Of a stretch of 5,356 bases of DNA, positions 1 through 5,032 are shown in pieces. The notes beneath the pieces are model-generated. The model was not told the origin of the DNA and searched no databases. It saw nothing but the letters and a program-made list of their open reading frames with translations. Source of the stretch: an uncultured Ruminococcus sp. (GTDB taxonomy: Bacteria > Bacillota > Clostridia > Oscillospirales > Acutalibacteraceae); NCBI GenBank assembly GCA_937892835.1, contig CALBHM010000035.1, positions 1 through 5,356 on the forward strand, written 5' to 3'. Every line of letters starts with the position of its first letter. The first letter of the stretch is position 1. Made by a program: the position numbers and the translations under genes.

Positions 1-21
1 AATTTCATCACACTAATTCGT

Positions 22-48
22 CGTAGGGTGCGATGACCACATCGCACC
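22..48 (+). repeat. Family 1 hairpin repeat, copy 1
   Basis: The copy begins CGTAGGG and forms a perfect 9-bp stem, GGTGCGATG (27-35) with CATCGCACC (40-48), closed by the loop ACCA. An outer pair of 7-bp arms, AATTTCA (1-7) and TGAAATT (50-56), encloses it. A related sequence lies in the opposite orientation at 344-368, sharing the CGTAGGG lead and the CGATG-CCAC core. It is probably a dispersed intergenic palindromic repeat. No U-tract follows the stem, so a role as a terminator is not supported. Confidence 0.6.
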
Positions 49-98
49 TTGAAATTTACCGACCTTAGAAACTTTCTTTTATCTGCTTTTTTCCTTAT

Positions 99-146
99 CC
101 CCTCCGTCGCTCAGGCGACCTCCCCTTGGTTGAATCAAGGGGAGCC
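99..146 (-). repeat. Family 2 double-hairpin repeat, copy C (divergent subtype)
   Basis: Two adjacent hairpins are visible. The first is CTCCCCTTG (120-128) with CAAGGGGAG (136-144), a 9-bp stem with a 7-nt loop. The second is GTCGC (106-110) with GCGAC (115-119), with loop TCAG. The order (CCCCTT palindrome, then a variable small stem, then a short tail) matches the other two copies read in the same sense. The palindrome loop is longer and the tail is CCCCTCCG-like rather than CCACCTCATC, so it is a sub-family. I recall this kind of repeat as frequent in Ruminococcaceae genomes, but that is memory rather than a search. Confidence 0.65.
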
Positions 147-174
147 GAGACGTGGTTTCTACTGAAATTTTAAC

Positions 175-229
175 AGCCTTCCCCTTGAGGGGAAGGTGGC
201 GCGACCTCGTGTCGTGACGGATGAGGTGG
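175..229 (+). repeat. Family 2 double-hairpin repeat, copy A
   Basis: The element opens with the palindrome CCTTCCCC (177-184) and GGGGAAGG (189-196) around TTGA. A second stem follows, CGCGAC (200-205) with GTCGTG (211-216), which includes one G-T wobble and has loop CTCGT. It ends with the tail GATGAGGTGG (220-229). The tail is an exact 10-bp inverted match to 274-283 in copy B, so the two copies lie tail to tail and together form a 146-bp imperfect palindrome. Confidence 0.7.
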
Positions 230-273
230 TGGATTTTTTCTCCTTATTTTAACGTTATAAAGCTCGAGCTTTT

Positions 274-320
274 CCACCTCATCACCGTCTTACGACGGAG
301 CTTCCCCTCAAGGGGAAGCC
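274..320 (-). repeat. Family 2 double-hairpin repeat, copy B (inverted)
   Basis: On the plus strand this begins with the tail CCACCTCATC (274-283). The small stem CCGTC (285-289) with GACGG (294-298), loop TTAC, comes next, and the palindrome GCTTCCCC (300-307) with GGGGAAGC (312-319) around TCAA ends it. It is the mirror of copy A. The small stem has different bases from those in copies A and C yet is perfectly paired. Copies A and B plus the 44-bp spacer have the look of a MITE-like or long palindromic element, though no clear target-site duplication is visible. Confidence 0.7.
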
Positions 321-343
321 TTGATTGGTTTCTTCTAACCATA

Positions 344-368
344 GGTCGAGTGGGCATCGACCCCTACG
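344..368 (-). repeat. Family 1 hairpin repeat, copy 2 (inverted)
   Basis: Read on the minus strand this begins CGTAGGGG and forms a 6-bp stem, GGTCGA (344-349) with TCGACC (357-362), around a 7-nt loop. It is the inverted relative of the hairpin at 22-48. The stem bases differ between the two copies (GTGCGA versus GTCGA) but remain paired in each. One arm appears to have lost a base next to the loop, which shortens the stem compared with copy 1. Confidence 0.55.
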
Positions 369-418
369 AAATGTGCCTTTTCCATAACTAATTGTATGGT
401 ATACTTCCCACCGCACCG

Positions 419-444
419 AAAAAACAAGTAAATTCAGCGAATTT
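419..444 (-). terminator. Possible weak terminator of the ABC-F gene
   Basis: Read on the minus strand just past the ABC-F stop codon, AAATTC (444-439) and GAATTT (435-430) form a 6-bp stem around a 3-nt loop. After five more bases comes a run of six T (424-419). The stem is AT-rich and the T-run is not directly adjacent, so the terminator would be weak. An outer pair, CCACC and GGTGG (448-452 with 408-412), could add a larger stem instead. The placement is right, but the call is tentative. Confidence 0.35.
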
Positions 445-453
445 TATGGTGGA

Positions 454-2364
454 TTATTCCTCAACCATTCCCTGCAGCTCGTCCCAGAGGGAATATTTGT
501 CGAGCAATTCGTCGTTCTTTGAATTGAGCAGATCGGTGAATTCAATCAGCTTTTCGTAGTCGGTTTGAATTTCCTGAGAGTTCAGCTTTTCCTGAATATC
601 CTCAATCTCCTTTTCAAGTGCGGCTATGTCGTTTTCAGTCCTTGTCAGCTGAGTTCTGAGCTTTCGCTGCTGCGATGCCTGCTCCTTTTTCAGCTTGTAG
701 TCATTGACCTTTTCGACCTTTTTCGCCGTTCCGGACTTCACTTCGGCCGGCTGACGTGCCGCTTTCTTTTCAATATAATAGTCGTAATTGCCGAGGTATT
801 CCGTGAATCCGTTCTCGTTAAGCTCAAGAATTCGTGAGCTTAGTTTATTTATAAAGTAACGGTCGTGGGAAACTATCAGCATTGTGCCGTCGTAATCGAG
901 CAGGGTGTTTTCAAGCTCCTCACGGGAGAATGCGTCAAGATGGTTCGTCGGCTCGTCCAAAAGCAGAAGATTGTAGCCGCCGAGCATGAGATTGAGCAGT
1001 GCAATTCTCGCTCTTTCGCCGCCGCTCAGCTCGGAAATCTTTTTAAAAACGTCGTCGCCTTTAAAAAGGAATGCCGCCAATGCACTGCGAACCTGAGTCT
1101 GCGTCATTTTGGGATACTTTGACCAAACCTCCTCAATAGCGGTTTTGTTTAGGTCAAGCCCGGCCTGAACCTGGTCAAAATAGCCCTTGAACAGGTTTTC
1201 GCCGAAGATAAAAGTGCCCTCGTCCGGGGCATACTGACCCATCAGCGTTTTGAGAAAAGTCGTCTTGCCGCAGCCGTTGTCACCGAGGATAAAAACCCTC
1301 TCTCCCCTTGTTATATGAAGCGAGGCATTGCGGAATATCGTCTTGCTGCCGAAGCTTTTAGCCAACCCGTCTGCGATAATAACGTCATTGCCGCTGACGC
1401 ATTTCGGCTCAAAGTGAAATCGGATTCGCTCAACCTTGCTGTCGGGAACAACAAGCTGTTCCTTGATTCTCTCAATCTGCTTGAGCTTGCTTTCGGCGGT
1501 CTTGATGTTCTTCTCCCTGTTCCATTGCCTTTGCTGAGCCACAACGCCCTCAAGACGCTGAATCTCCTTCATATCCGTTTCGTATTTATCCTCAATCGCC
1601 TTTTGCTCGGCTTTCTTCTTGACGAGGAATTCGGAATAATTACCCTTGAAGCAACGCACCTTGCGGTTTTCAAGCTCCACGGTCTTGTCTGTTATTTTAT
1701 CGAGGAAATAACGGTCATGGGATATTACAAATATTGCACCGTTGTAATTTTTCAGGAAGTTTTCGAGCCACTCTACCGACTTGATGTCGAGGTGGTTCGT
1801 CGGCTCGTCGAGAAGCAGAAGATTGCTCTTTGACAGCAAAAGCTTCGCCAGTGCAACCTTGGAACGCTGACCGCCCGAGAGCTTGTCCGTAGTCAGCTTG
1901 AAATCGTCCTCTGTGAAGCCGAGGCCGAGAAGTGCACTTCTTGTGCGGCTCCTGAATGTCAGACCGCCCTCATTATTAAACTTGGTCGTCAACTCGTCCT
2001 GAAGCCGCAGATCCTCCTCCATGTCACCGAGGTTATGCTCAAGACGGTAATTGACCTGGTTTATCTCGATTTCCAGGTTCATCAGGTCGTCAAAAACACT
2101 GATAAGCTCATCGTAAAGGGTCATGCCCTTCTTTGAGCAGGTGTGCTGCTCCATGTAGCCGAGCCTTGCGTCCTTGCCGATAACGACTGCGCCCTCCGTC
2201 GGCTCAAGCTCACCTCTGATGAGCTTCAATATCGTGGTTTTGCCCACACCGTTTGAGCCGATAAAGCCGACCTTCTCTTTATCGTTTATTTCAAAATTAA
2301 CATTTCTGAAAAGCTCACGTTCGCCGAAAGAGAACGCAAGATTCTGAAAACTCAATACTGTCAT
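454..2364 (-). CDS. ABC-F family ATPase (YdiF/Uup-like ribosome-associated protein)
   Basis: This is a soluble protein of 636 residues with two ABC ATPase domains and no membrane segment, the hallmark of the ABC-F family, whose members bind the ribosomal E site and act on translation rather than transport. Domain 1 has Walker A GSNGVGKTT (36-44), signature LSGGQ (162-166), Walker B ending D186-E187 and the H-loop H216. Domain 2 has GDNGCGKTT (361-369), LSGGE (446-450), D470-E471 and H500. Both Walker B motifs continue into PTNHLD. A charged inter-domain linker (about 244-320) corresponds to the tRNA-contacting PtIM region. A Lys/Glu-rich C-terminal coiled coil (about 555-630) resembles YdiF, YfmR and Uup. 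The frame is open for 32 more codons upstream, but those codons read through the promoter and terminator region. ATG at 2364, with GGAG six bases ahead, is the better start. Resistance-type and housekeeping ABC-F proteins cannot be separated by eye. The linker looks short, which favours housekeeping. Confidence 0.95.
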   Translation of the reverse strand: MTVLSFQNLAFSFGERELFRNVNFEINDKEKVGFIGSNGVGKTTILKLIRGELEPTEGAVVIGKDARLGYMEQHTCSKKGMTLYDELISVFDDLMNLEIEINQVNYRLEHNLGDMEEDLRLQDELTTKFNNEGGLTFRSRTRSALLGLGFTEDDFKLTTDKLSGGQRSKVALAKLLLSKSNLLLLDEPTNHLDIKSVEWLENFLKNYNGAIFVISHDRYFLDKITDKTVELENRKVRCFKGNYSEFLVKKKAEQKAIEDKYETDMKEIQRLEGVVAQQRQWNREKNIKTAESKLKQIERIKEQLVVPDSKVERIRFHFEPKCVSGNDVIIADGLAKSFGSKTIFRNASLHITRGERVFILGDNGCGKTTFLKTLMGQYAPDEGTFIFGENLFKGYFDQVQAGLDLNKTAIEEVWSKYPKMTQTQVRSALAAFLFKGDDVFKKISELSGGERARIALLNLMLGGYNLLLLDEPTNHLDAFSREELENTLLDYDGTMLIVSHDRYFINKLSSRILELNENGFTEYLGNYDYYIEKKAARQPAEVKSGTAKKVEKVNDYKLKKEQASQQRKLRTQLTRTENDIAALEKEIEDIQEKLNSQEIQTDYEKLIEFTDLLNSKNDELLDKYSLWDELQGMVEE

Positions 2365-2370
2365 AATACA

Positions 2371-2374
2371 CTCC
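2371..2374 (-). promoter_or_regulatory. Ribosome binding site fixing the ABC-F start
   Basis: GGAG on the minus strand lies six bases ahead of the ATG at 2364. The upstream in-frame start near 2460 falls inside the terminator hairpin, so this site argues for the shorter protein beginning MTVLSFQNL. Confidence 0.75.
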
Positions 2375-2390
2375 GAAATTTGATACAAGT

Positions 2391-2419
2391 ATTTTACAAC
2401 ATCGGCGACAATAAAACAA
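2391..2419 (-). promoter_or_regulatory. Probable promoter of the ABC-F gene
   Basis: On the minus strand, TTGTTT (2419-2414) and TAAAAT (2396-2391) are separated by 17 bases. The -10 matches the consensus at five of six positions and the -35 at three of six. Transcription would begin about 20 bases ahead of the ATG, leaving a short leader with no room for attenuation. It lies just after the probable terminator of the MATE gene, which fits independent expression. Confidence 0.5.
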
Positions 2420-2430
2420 GTGCTAAAACC

Positions 2431-2471
2431 AAAATAAACGACCTCTTGCCGAAAAATCAAGCAGGAGGCCG
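2431..2471 (-). terminator. Probable intrinsic terminator after the MATE gene
   Basis: Starting five bases past the MATE stop codon on the minus strand, CGGCCTCCTGC (2471-2461) pairs with GCAAGAGGTCG (2449-2439). The 11-position stem contains one G-U wobble and one C-A mismatch and has an 11-nt loop. It is followed directly by TTTATTTT (2438-2431). The T-rich tail lies on the minus-strand side, so it would end MATE transcription. The mismatch and the broken T-run suggest partial read-through into ABC-F. Confidence 0.6.
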
Positions 2472-2475
2472 ATAA

Positions 2476-3843
2476 TTATTTGATTCGTGATTTCTTCGGC
2501 TCATAGCCGTAGTCCGTTTTCCAAATGTTGATTTGGCGGAAATAGAGGATAAATCCGACTACCGTCGTTATCGTTTCGGAAAGCGGGAAAGCGATCCAGG
2601 TGTAGTCAAGTCCCATGAACGAGAACGCATAGAAAATCGGGACAAGGCAGATGATCTGTCTCAAAAGCGTGAGCACAACGCTCGGCGCACCTCGTCCTAT
2701 CGCTTGGAAGAAAATCGGCAGCATTAGCGAAAACGTTGCCGGAATGAAGCTTGTGCCAATTATTCTCAAAGCCGTTTTGCCGATTTCAAACACCTTTTCG
2801 CTCTTAGAGAATATGCTCAAAAGCTGAACCGGGATAAGCTCAAAGCAGAGTATGCCGACGAACATGAACGCTATTGTGACAATGAACGACCATTTCATGA
2901 CCTCCCTTGTCCTGTCGAAGCTATGGTTGGTGTAGTTATAGCTGAGAACAGGCACAATGCACGTCGTAAGGCCGATTAGCGGAATGAAGAAAAATGTTTG
3001 CAGCTTATAGTAAAGGCCGAGAACCGTTACCGCCTCGTCGCAGAAACGGACGAGTATCATATTCAGCGCAACAATATAGACCGTGTACATCATCTGCATG
3101 ATTATCGACGGATAGCCGAGCTTAAAGATTTTACCCGTGTATTCGAGGAATTTTGACGGCTTCGGCGGCTTTCTGAGACCCTTTGCTCCCGTGATTATCG
3201 CCGCAAGAATCTGTCCTCCGACTGTTGCTATCGCCGCACCGGCAACACCCATTTTCGGAAAAGGCCCAAGTCCGAAAATCAAAATCGGGTCAACAATGCA
3301 GTTGAATACTGCGCCGCAGATCTGAGCTATAGTCGGAAGCACCATGTTTCCCTCCGCCTGATGCACCTTTGAGAAAATACCCTCGGTGAAAAGTCCGATA
3401 CTGCCGACGCAAACAATCATTCCGTATGTATAGGCATAGCTCAGAGCGGTCGGGTCACTCGCCGAGGTTCTGAGATACGGTTTTAAGAAGAAGACGGTCG
3501 CCGCAGCAAAAAGAACCCAAAGTATAATTGAGATTATAAAGCCGCTGCCGGCCGTGTCGTTGGCCTTTTTGTCGCTTTTCAGCGCATAATATTTCGCCAT
3601 CAGCGTGTTCACGCCGACTCCCGTACCGACGGCAAGAGCCGTAATAATCAGCTGCAAGGGATAAACAATCGAAAGAGCGGTCAGACCCTGCTCGGAATAT
3701 CGGCCGACGAAAAAACTGTCAACTATGTTATAAAGCGACTGAATCAGCAGAGCAAGCATGACCGGCGGAGCTATTTTCAGAAGTATTTTAGGTATGCTGT
3801 CCGTGCCGAAAAAGGTCGGATCGTTATGTAATTCCTTTTTCAT
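2476..3843 (-). CDS. MATE-family multidrug/cation efflux transporter
   Basis: This integral membrane protein of 455 residues fits the usual MATE length of about 450 and the twelve-helix plan. Helix-like hydrophobic stretches lie at roughly 20-40, 55-78, 98-120, 135-156, 168-190, 200-220, 243-270, 280-304, 325-347, 358-383, 390-412 and 415-435. Recognisable family sequence includes the first helix (PPVMLALLIQSLYNIVDSFFVG), given here in parts as PPVMLALLIQ and LYNIVDSFFVG, the GTGVGVNTLMA segment, and the mid-protein GVAGAAIATVGGQ repeat-like motif. MATE proteins are antiporters that use Na+ or H+ gradients to export cationic drugs and metabolites from the cytoplasm; the substrate cannot be read from sequence. 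ATG at 3843 is preferred over an in-frame TTG two codons earlier, because AGG lies eight bases before the ATG but only two before the TTG. It has its own strong promoter and hairpin leader upstream and a terminator downstream. Confidence 0.95.
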   Translation of the reverse strand: MKKELHNDPTFFGTDSIPKILLKIAPPVMLALLIQSLYNIVDSFFVGRYSEQGLTALSIVYPLQLIITALAVGTGVGVNTLMAKYYALKSDKKANDTAGSGFIISIILWVLFAAATVFFLKPYLRTSASDPTALSYAYTYGMIVCVGSIGLFTEGIFSKVHQAEGNMVLPTIAQICGAVFNCIVDPILIFGLGPFPKMGVAGAAIATVGGQILAAIITGAKGLRKPPKPSKFLEYTGKIFKLGYPSIIMQMMYTVYIVALNMILVRFCDEAVTVLGLYYKLQTFFFIPLIGLTTCIVPVLSYNYTNHSFDRTREVMKWSFIVTIAFMFVGILCFELIPVQLLSIFSKSEKVFEIGKTALRIIGTSFIPATFSLMLPIFFQAIGRGAPSVVLTLLRQIICLVPIFYAFSFMGLDYTWIAFPLSETITTVVGFILYFRQINIWKTDYGYEPKKSRIK

Positions 3844-3851
3844 AAACAATG

Positions 3852-3854
3852 CCT
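3852..3854 (-). promoter_or_regulatory. Ribosome binding site deciding the MATE start codon
   Basis: The minus-strand core AGG, within AGCAGGC, is eight bases ahead of ATG (3843) and only two ahead of the alternative TTG (3849). The spacing makes ATG the likely start. The bases directly before it, CTAAAGC (3861-3855), can pair imperfectly with part of the upstream leader hairpin. Confidence 0.55.
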
Positions 3855-3875
3855 GCTTTAGAATAATTTGGATAA

Positions 3876-3920
3876 TACTCTGTGTTACCTAAAAGCTATA
3901 CATTTAGGCGGCACAGAGTA
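3876..3920 (-). promoter_or_regulatory. Large dyad hairpin in the MATE leader
   Basis: The outer arms TACTCTGTG (3876-3884) and CACAGAGTA (3912-3920) pair perfectly over 9 bp. After a three-by-three internal mismatch, the inner arms CCTAAA (3888-3893) and TTTAGG (3903-3908) pair over 6 bp around a 9-nt loop. It starts only a few bases after the predicted transcription start of the MATE promoter. No T-run follows on either strand, so it is not a simple terminator. It may be an operator for a dimeric repressor or a 5' RNA structure. No regulator gene is in the window. Confidence 0.6.
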
Positions 3921-3931
3921 CTACGATTGAG

Positions 3932-3960
3932 ATTATAACAGCGTATTTTACCGATGTCAA
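3932..3960 (-). promoter_or_regulatory. Strong sigma-A-type promoter for the MATE gene
   Basis: On the minus strand, a perfect TTGACA (3960-3955) and a perfect TATAAT (3937-3932) are separated by 17 bases. A TG dinucleotide one base ahead of the -10 makes it an extended -10 as well. Transcription should start near 3925, about 80 bases before the MATE start codon. The -35 box contains the stop codon TGA (3959-3957) of the upstream yetF-like gene. A full match to the vegetative consensus is uncommon and suggests that expression is limited by something else, possibly the dyad just downstream. Confidence 0.85.
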
Positions 3961-4643
3961 CTGTAAATATCGTTGTCGTTTTTTTCTTCGTTCATCTCAT
4001 AGACGGAGAGCTCGTCGTTGTTGACGAATGCAGTAAAAATCTTGCCGATCTTTAACTCTTTTCTTAGCCAAACCTCATTCTTGCCGCAGGCTTTGAGATT
4101 TTCAAACAATATTTCGCCGTCGGACACCACAACAATCGGAGAAGTCTCCTTTTCGGGATGCATGCCCATATCCTGCGGATTCATCGGCCTTAGCGTCGAT
4201 TTCGGAAGAAAGCTCAACTGGCCGTTCGGCTCCATGACGACAGTTTGTAAATCGTCGATATTGAAATAGCCGTTGATTCTGCACTGCGTCAGAAATTCAT
4301 TCAAATCAAGCTTCGATTTTTTGAAATTCTCACGGTAAAGAGTACCGTTATCCATTAGAATAACTGCTTTGCCGACGAAAAATCTGCGAAATTTGATTGA
4401 TTTGTTTGCCAAGACAGAAAACAGCACCGCAAAAACGCCGTAAATAACAATGGCTACAGCCGGCTTCCAACATTCTTCAAGCGGACTGAATGCCATGTCG
4501 GCGGCAATCGAGCCGATAGTTATGCCGTTGATGTAGTCAAAAAGGCTGAGCTGAGAGACCTGCCGCTTACCCATTATTTTCGTCAGAAAAAACAGCTCAA
4601 TGATCGAAAGAATAGCCGTTAAGCAAATTTTTAAAATTTCCAT
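3957..4643 (-). CDS. YetF-like DUF421 family membrane protein
   Basis: This protein of 228 residues has three N-terminal membrane helices (about 4-21, 36-52 and 61-79) and a soluble C-terminal part (about 83-215). That is the arrangement and length of the YetF/YrbG/YcaP (DUF421) family. Family features are GKRQ after the first helix (25-28), the FDYINGITIGSIAAD stretch (35-49), ILMDNG (95-100) and the DLQTVVMEPNGQLS stretch (131-144). The biochemical role is not established; DUF421 relatives in Bacillus have been tied to spore membrane properties, which cannot be assumed here. The ATG at 4643 follows TAGGTGAT at good spacing, so the start is sound. No terminator follows, and its stop codon lies inside the promoter of the MATE gene, so some read-through into MATE is likely. 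No convincing vegetative promoter is visible upstream. Confidence 0.9.
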   Translation of the reverse strand: MEILKICLTAILSIIELFFLTKIMGKRQVSQLSLFDYINGITIGSIAADMAFSPLEECWKPAVAIVIYGVFAVLFSVLANKSIKFRRFFVGKAVILMDNGTLYRENFKKSKLDLNEFLTQCRINGYFNIDDLQTVVMEPNGQLSFLPKSTLRPMNPQDMGMHPEKETSPIVVVSDGEILFENLKACGKNEVWLRKELKIGKIFTAFVNNDELSVYEMNEEKNDNDIYS

Positions 4644-4902
4644 AATATCACCTACATTATTATTAACGCTTTAACGAATAATAACCGTGACGGATATATT
4701 TTGACGTTCTTATTTCTTAACTCGCAAATATCAACATATTGTGTATTTAAAAATTACAATCTGCTTTTTGTACAATATGCTGAAAATAACACAAAGTTTA
4801 TTTGGCAATAACACACTCACCACAAGATATAGCTGTTATAGATATATAATATATTGTGTTTTACGTGATAAAATTCTTTTTTTTGCCCTTATCAAAAAAA
4901 TA
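4644..4902. other. AT-rich divergent intergenic region with short repeated motifs
   Basis: This stretch separates the minus-strand yetF-like gene from the plus-strand murA promoter. I see no gene or RNA gene in it. It holds an 8-bp inverted pair, CATATTGT (4735-4742) and ACAATATG (4772-4779). A direct repeat of AATAACACA occurs at 4785-4793 and 4807-4815, with its copies 22 bp apart. ATATTGTGT occurs at 4736-4744 and again at 4851-4859. A TATAAT at 4845-4850 lacks a good -35. In such AT-rich DNA some of this may be chance. Confidence 0.55.
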
Positions 4903-4931
4903 TTGAACTTTGCCTTATTTAGTGTTATAAT
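4903..4931 (+). promoter_or_regulatory. Promoter of murA
   Basis: TTGAAC (4903-4908) and a perfect TATAAT (4926-4931) are separated by 17 bases, with TG one base ahead of the -10 (extended -10). Transcription should begin near 4938, leaving a leader of about 95 nt before the GTG start. The position, orientation and quality fit a constitutive vegetative promoter for an essential cell-wall gene. Confidence 0.8.
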
Positions 4932-4961
4932 CTTAAAGGTTTTACAGTAAATATGGATATT

Positions 4962-4977
4962 TGCCATCTTTATGGCA
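4962..4977 (+). promoter_or_regulatory. Small hairpin in the murA leader
   Basis: TGCCAT (4962-4967) and ATGGCA (4972-4977) form a perfect 6-bp stem with loop CTTT, about 25 bases into the predicted murA message. It does not cover the ribosome binding site at 5019. A T-run (4994-5001) lies some 16 bases after the stem, too far for a standard terminator. It may be only a stabilising 5' structure. Confidence 0.35.
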
Positions 4978-5018
4978 TAAATGAGAGAATTATCTTTTTT
5001 TACATATATATAAATTTT

Positions 5019-5024
5019 AAGGAG
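5019..5024 (+). promoter_or_regulatory. Strong ribosome binding site supporting a GTG start for murA
   Basis: AAGGAG lies eight bases before GTG at 5033. There is no in-frame ATG that would preserve the conserved KIYINGG opening, so this site and the family alignment together fix the rarer start codon. Confidence 0.85.
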
Positions 5025-5032
5025 TGTAACGG

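Larger units (their letters stand above)
1..453. other. Gene-free, repeat-rich region downstream of the ABC-F gene
   Basis: I see no plausible coding sequence on either strand here. The stretch is filled mostly by two families of short palindromic repeats, annotated separately: a GGTGCGATG-type hairpin near each end (22-48 and 344-368) and three copies of a TTCCCCTTGAGGGGAA-type double hairpin (99-146, 175-229, 274-320). Between the last two copies lies a 14-bp perfect palindrome centred on CTCGAG (259-272). The remainder (about 372-453) contains the probable end signal of the ABC-F transcript. The region lies 3' of the minus-strand ABC-F gene, so the repeats sit in non-essential spacer, as such elements usually do. 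Confidence 0.8.

Noticed and set aside
99..320. CRISPR array
   Set aside because: The repeats are inverted relative to one another, differ in sequence, and are not separated by regular unique spacers.
175..320. Rho-independent terminators made by the CCCCTTGAGGGG palindromes
   Set aside because: None of the palindromes is followed directly by a T-run on either strand, and the repeated two-hairpin architecture fits a dispersed element better.
565..1833. Several plus-strand open frames opposite the ABC-F gene
   Set aside because: They are antisense shadows of a strongly conserved gene and show no family motifs of their own.
4644..4790. A vegetative promoter for the yetF-like gene
   Set aside because: Several AT-rich -10-like hexamers are present on the minus strand, but none has a reasonable -35 at 16-18 bases; a different sigma factor is possible but not shown by the sequence.
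4785..4890. Possible small RNA ending at the run of T near 4877-4884
   Set aside because: No stable GC-containing stem precedes the T-run, and the nearest promoter-like TATAAT (4845-4850) has no acceptable -35.
4741..4950. Plus-strand open frame of 69 codons in the AT-rich intergenic region
   Set aside because: It starts with TTG-like rather than ATG codons, has no ribosome binding site, runs across the murA promoter, and its Leu/Ile/Phe/Lys-rich content is what AT-rich non-coding DNA gives.
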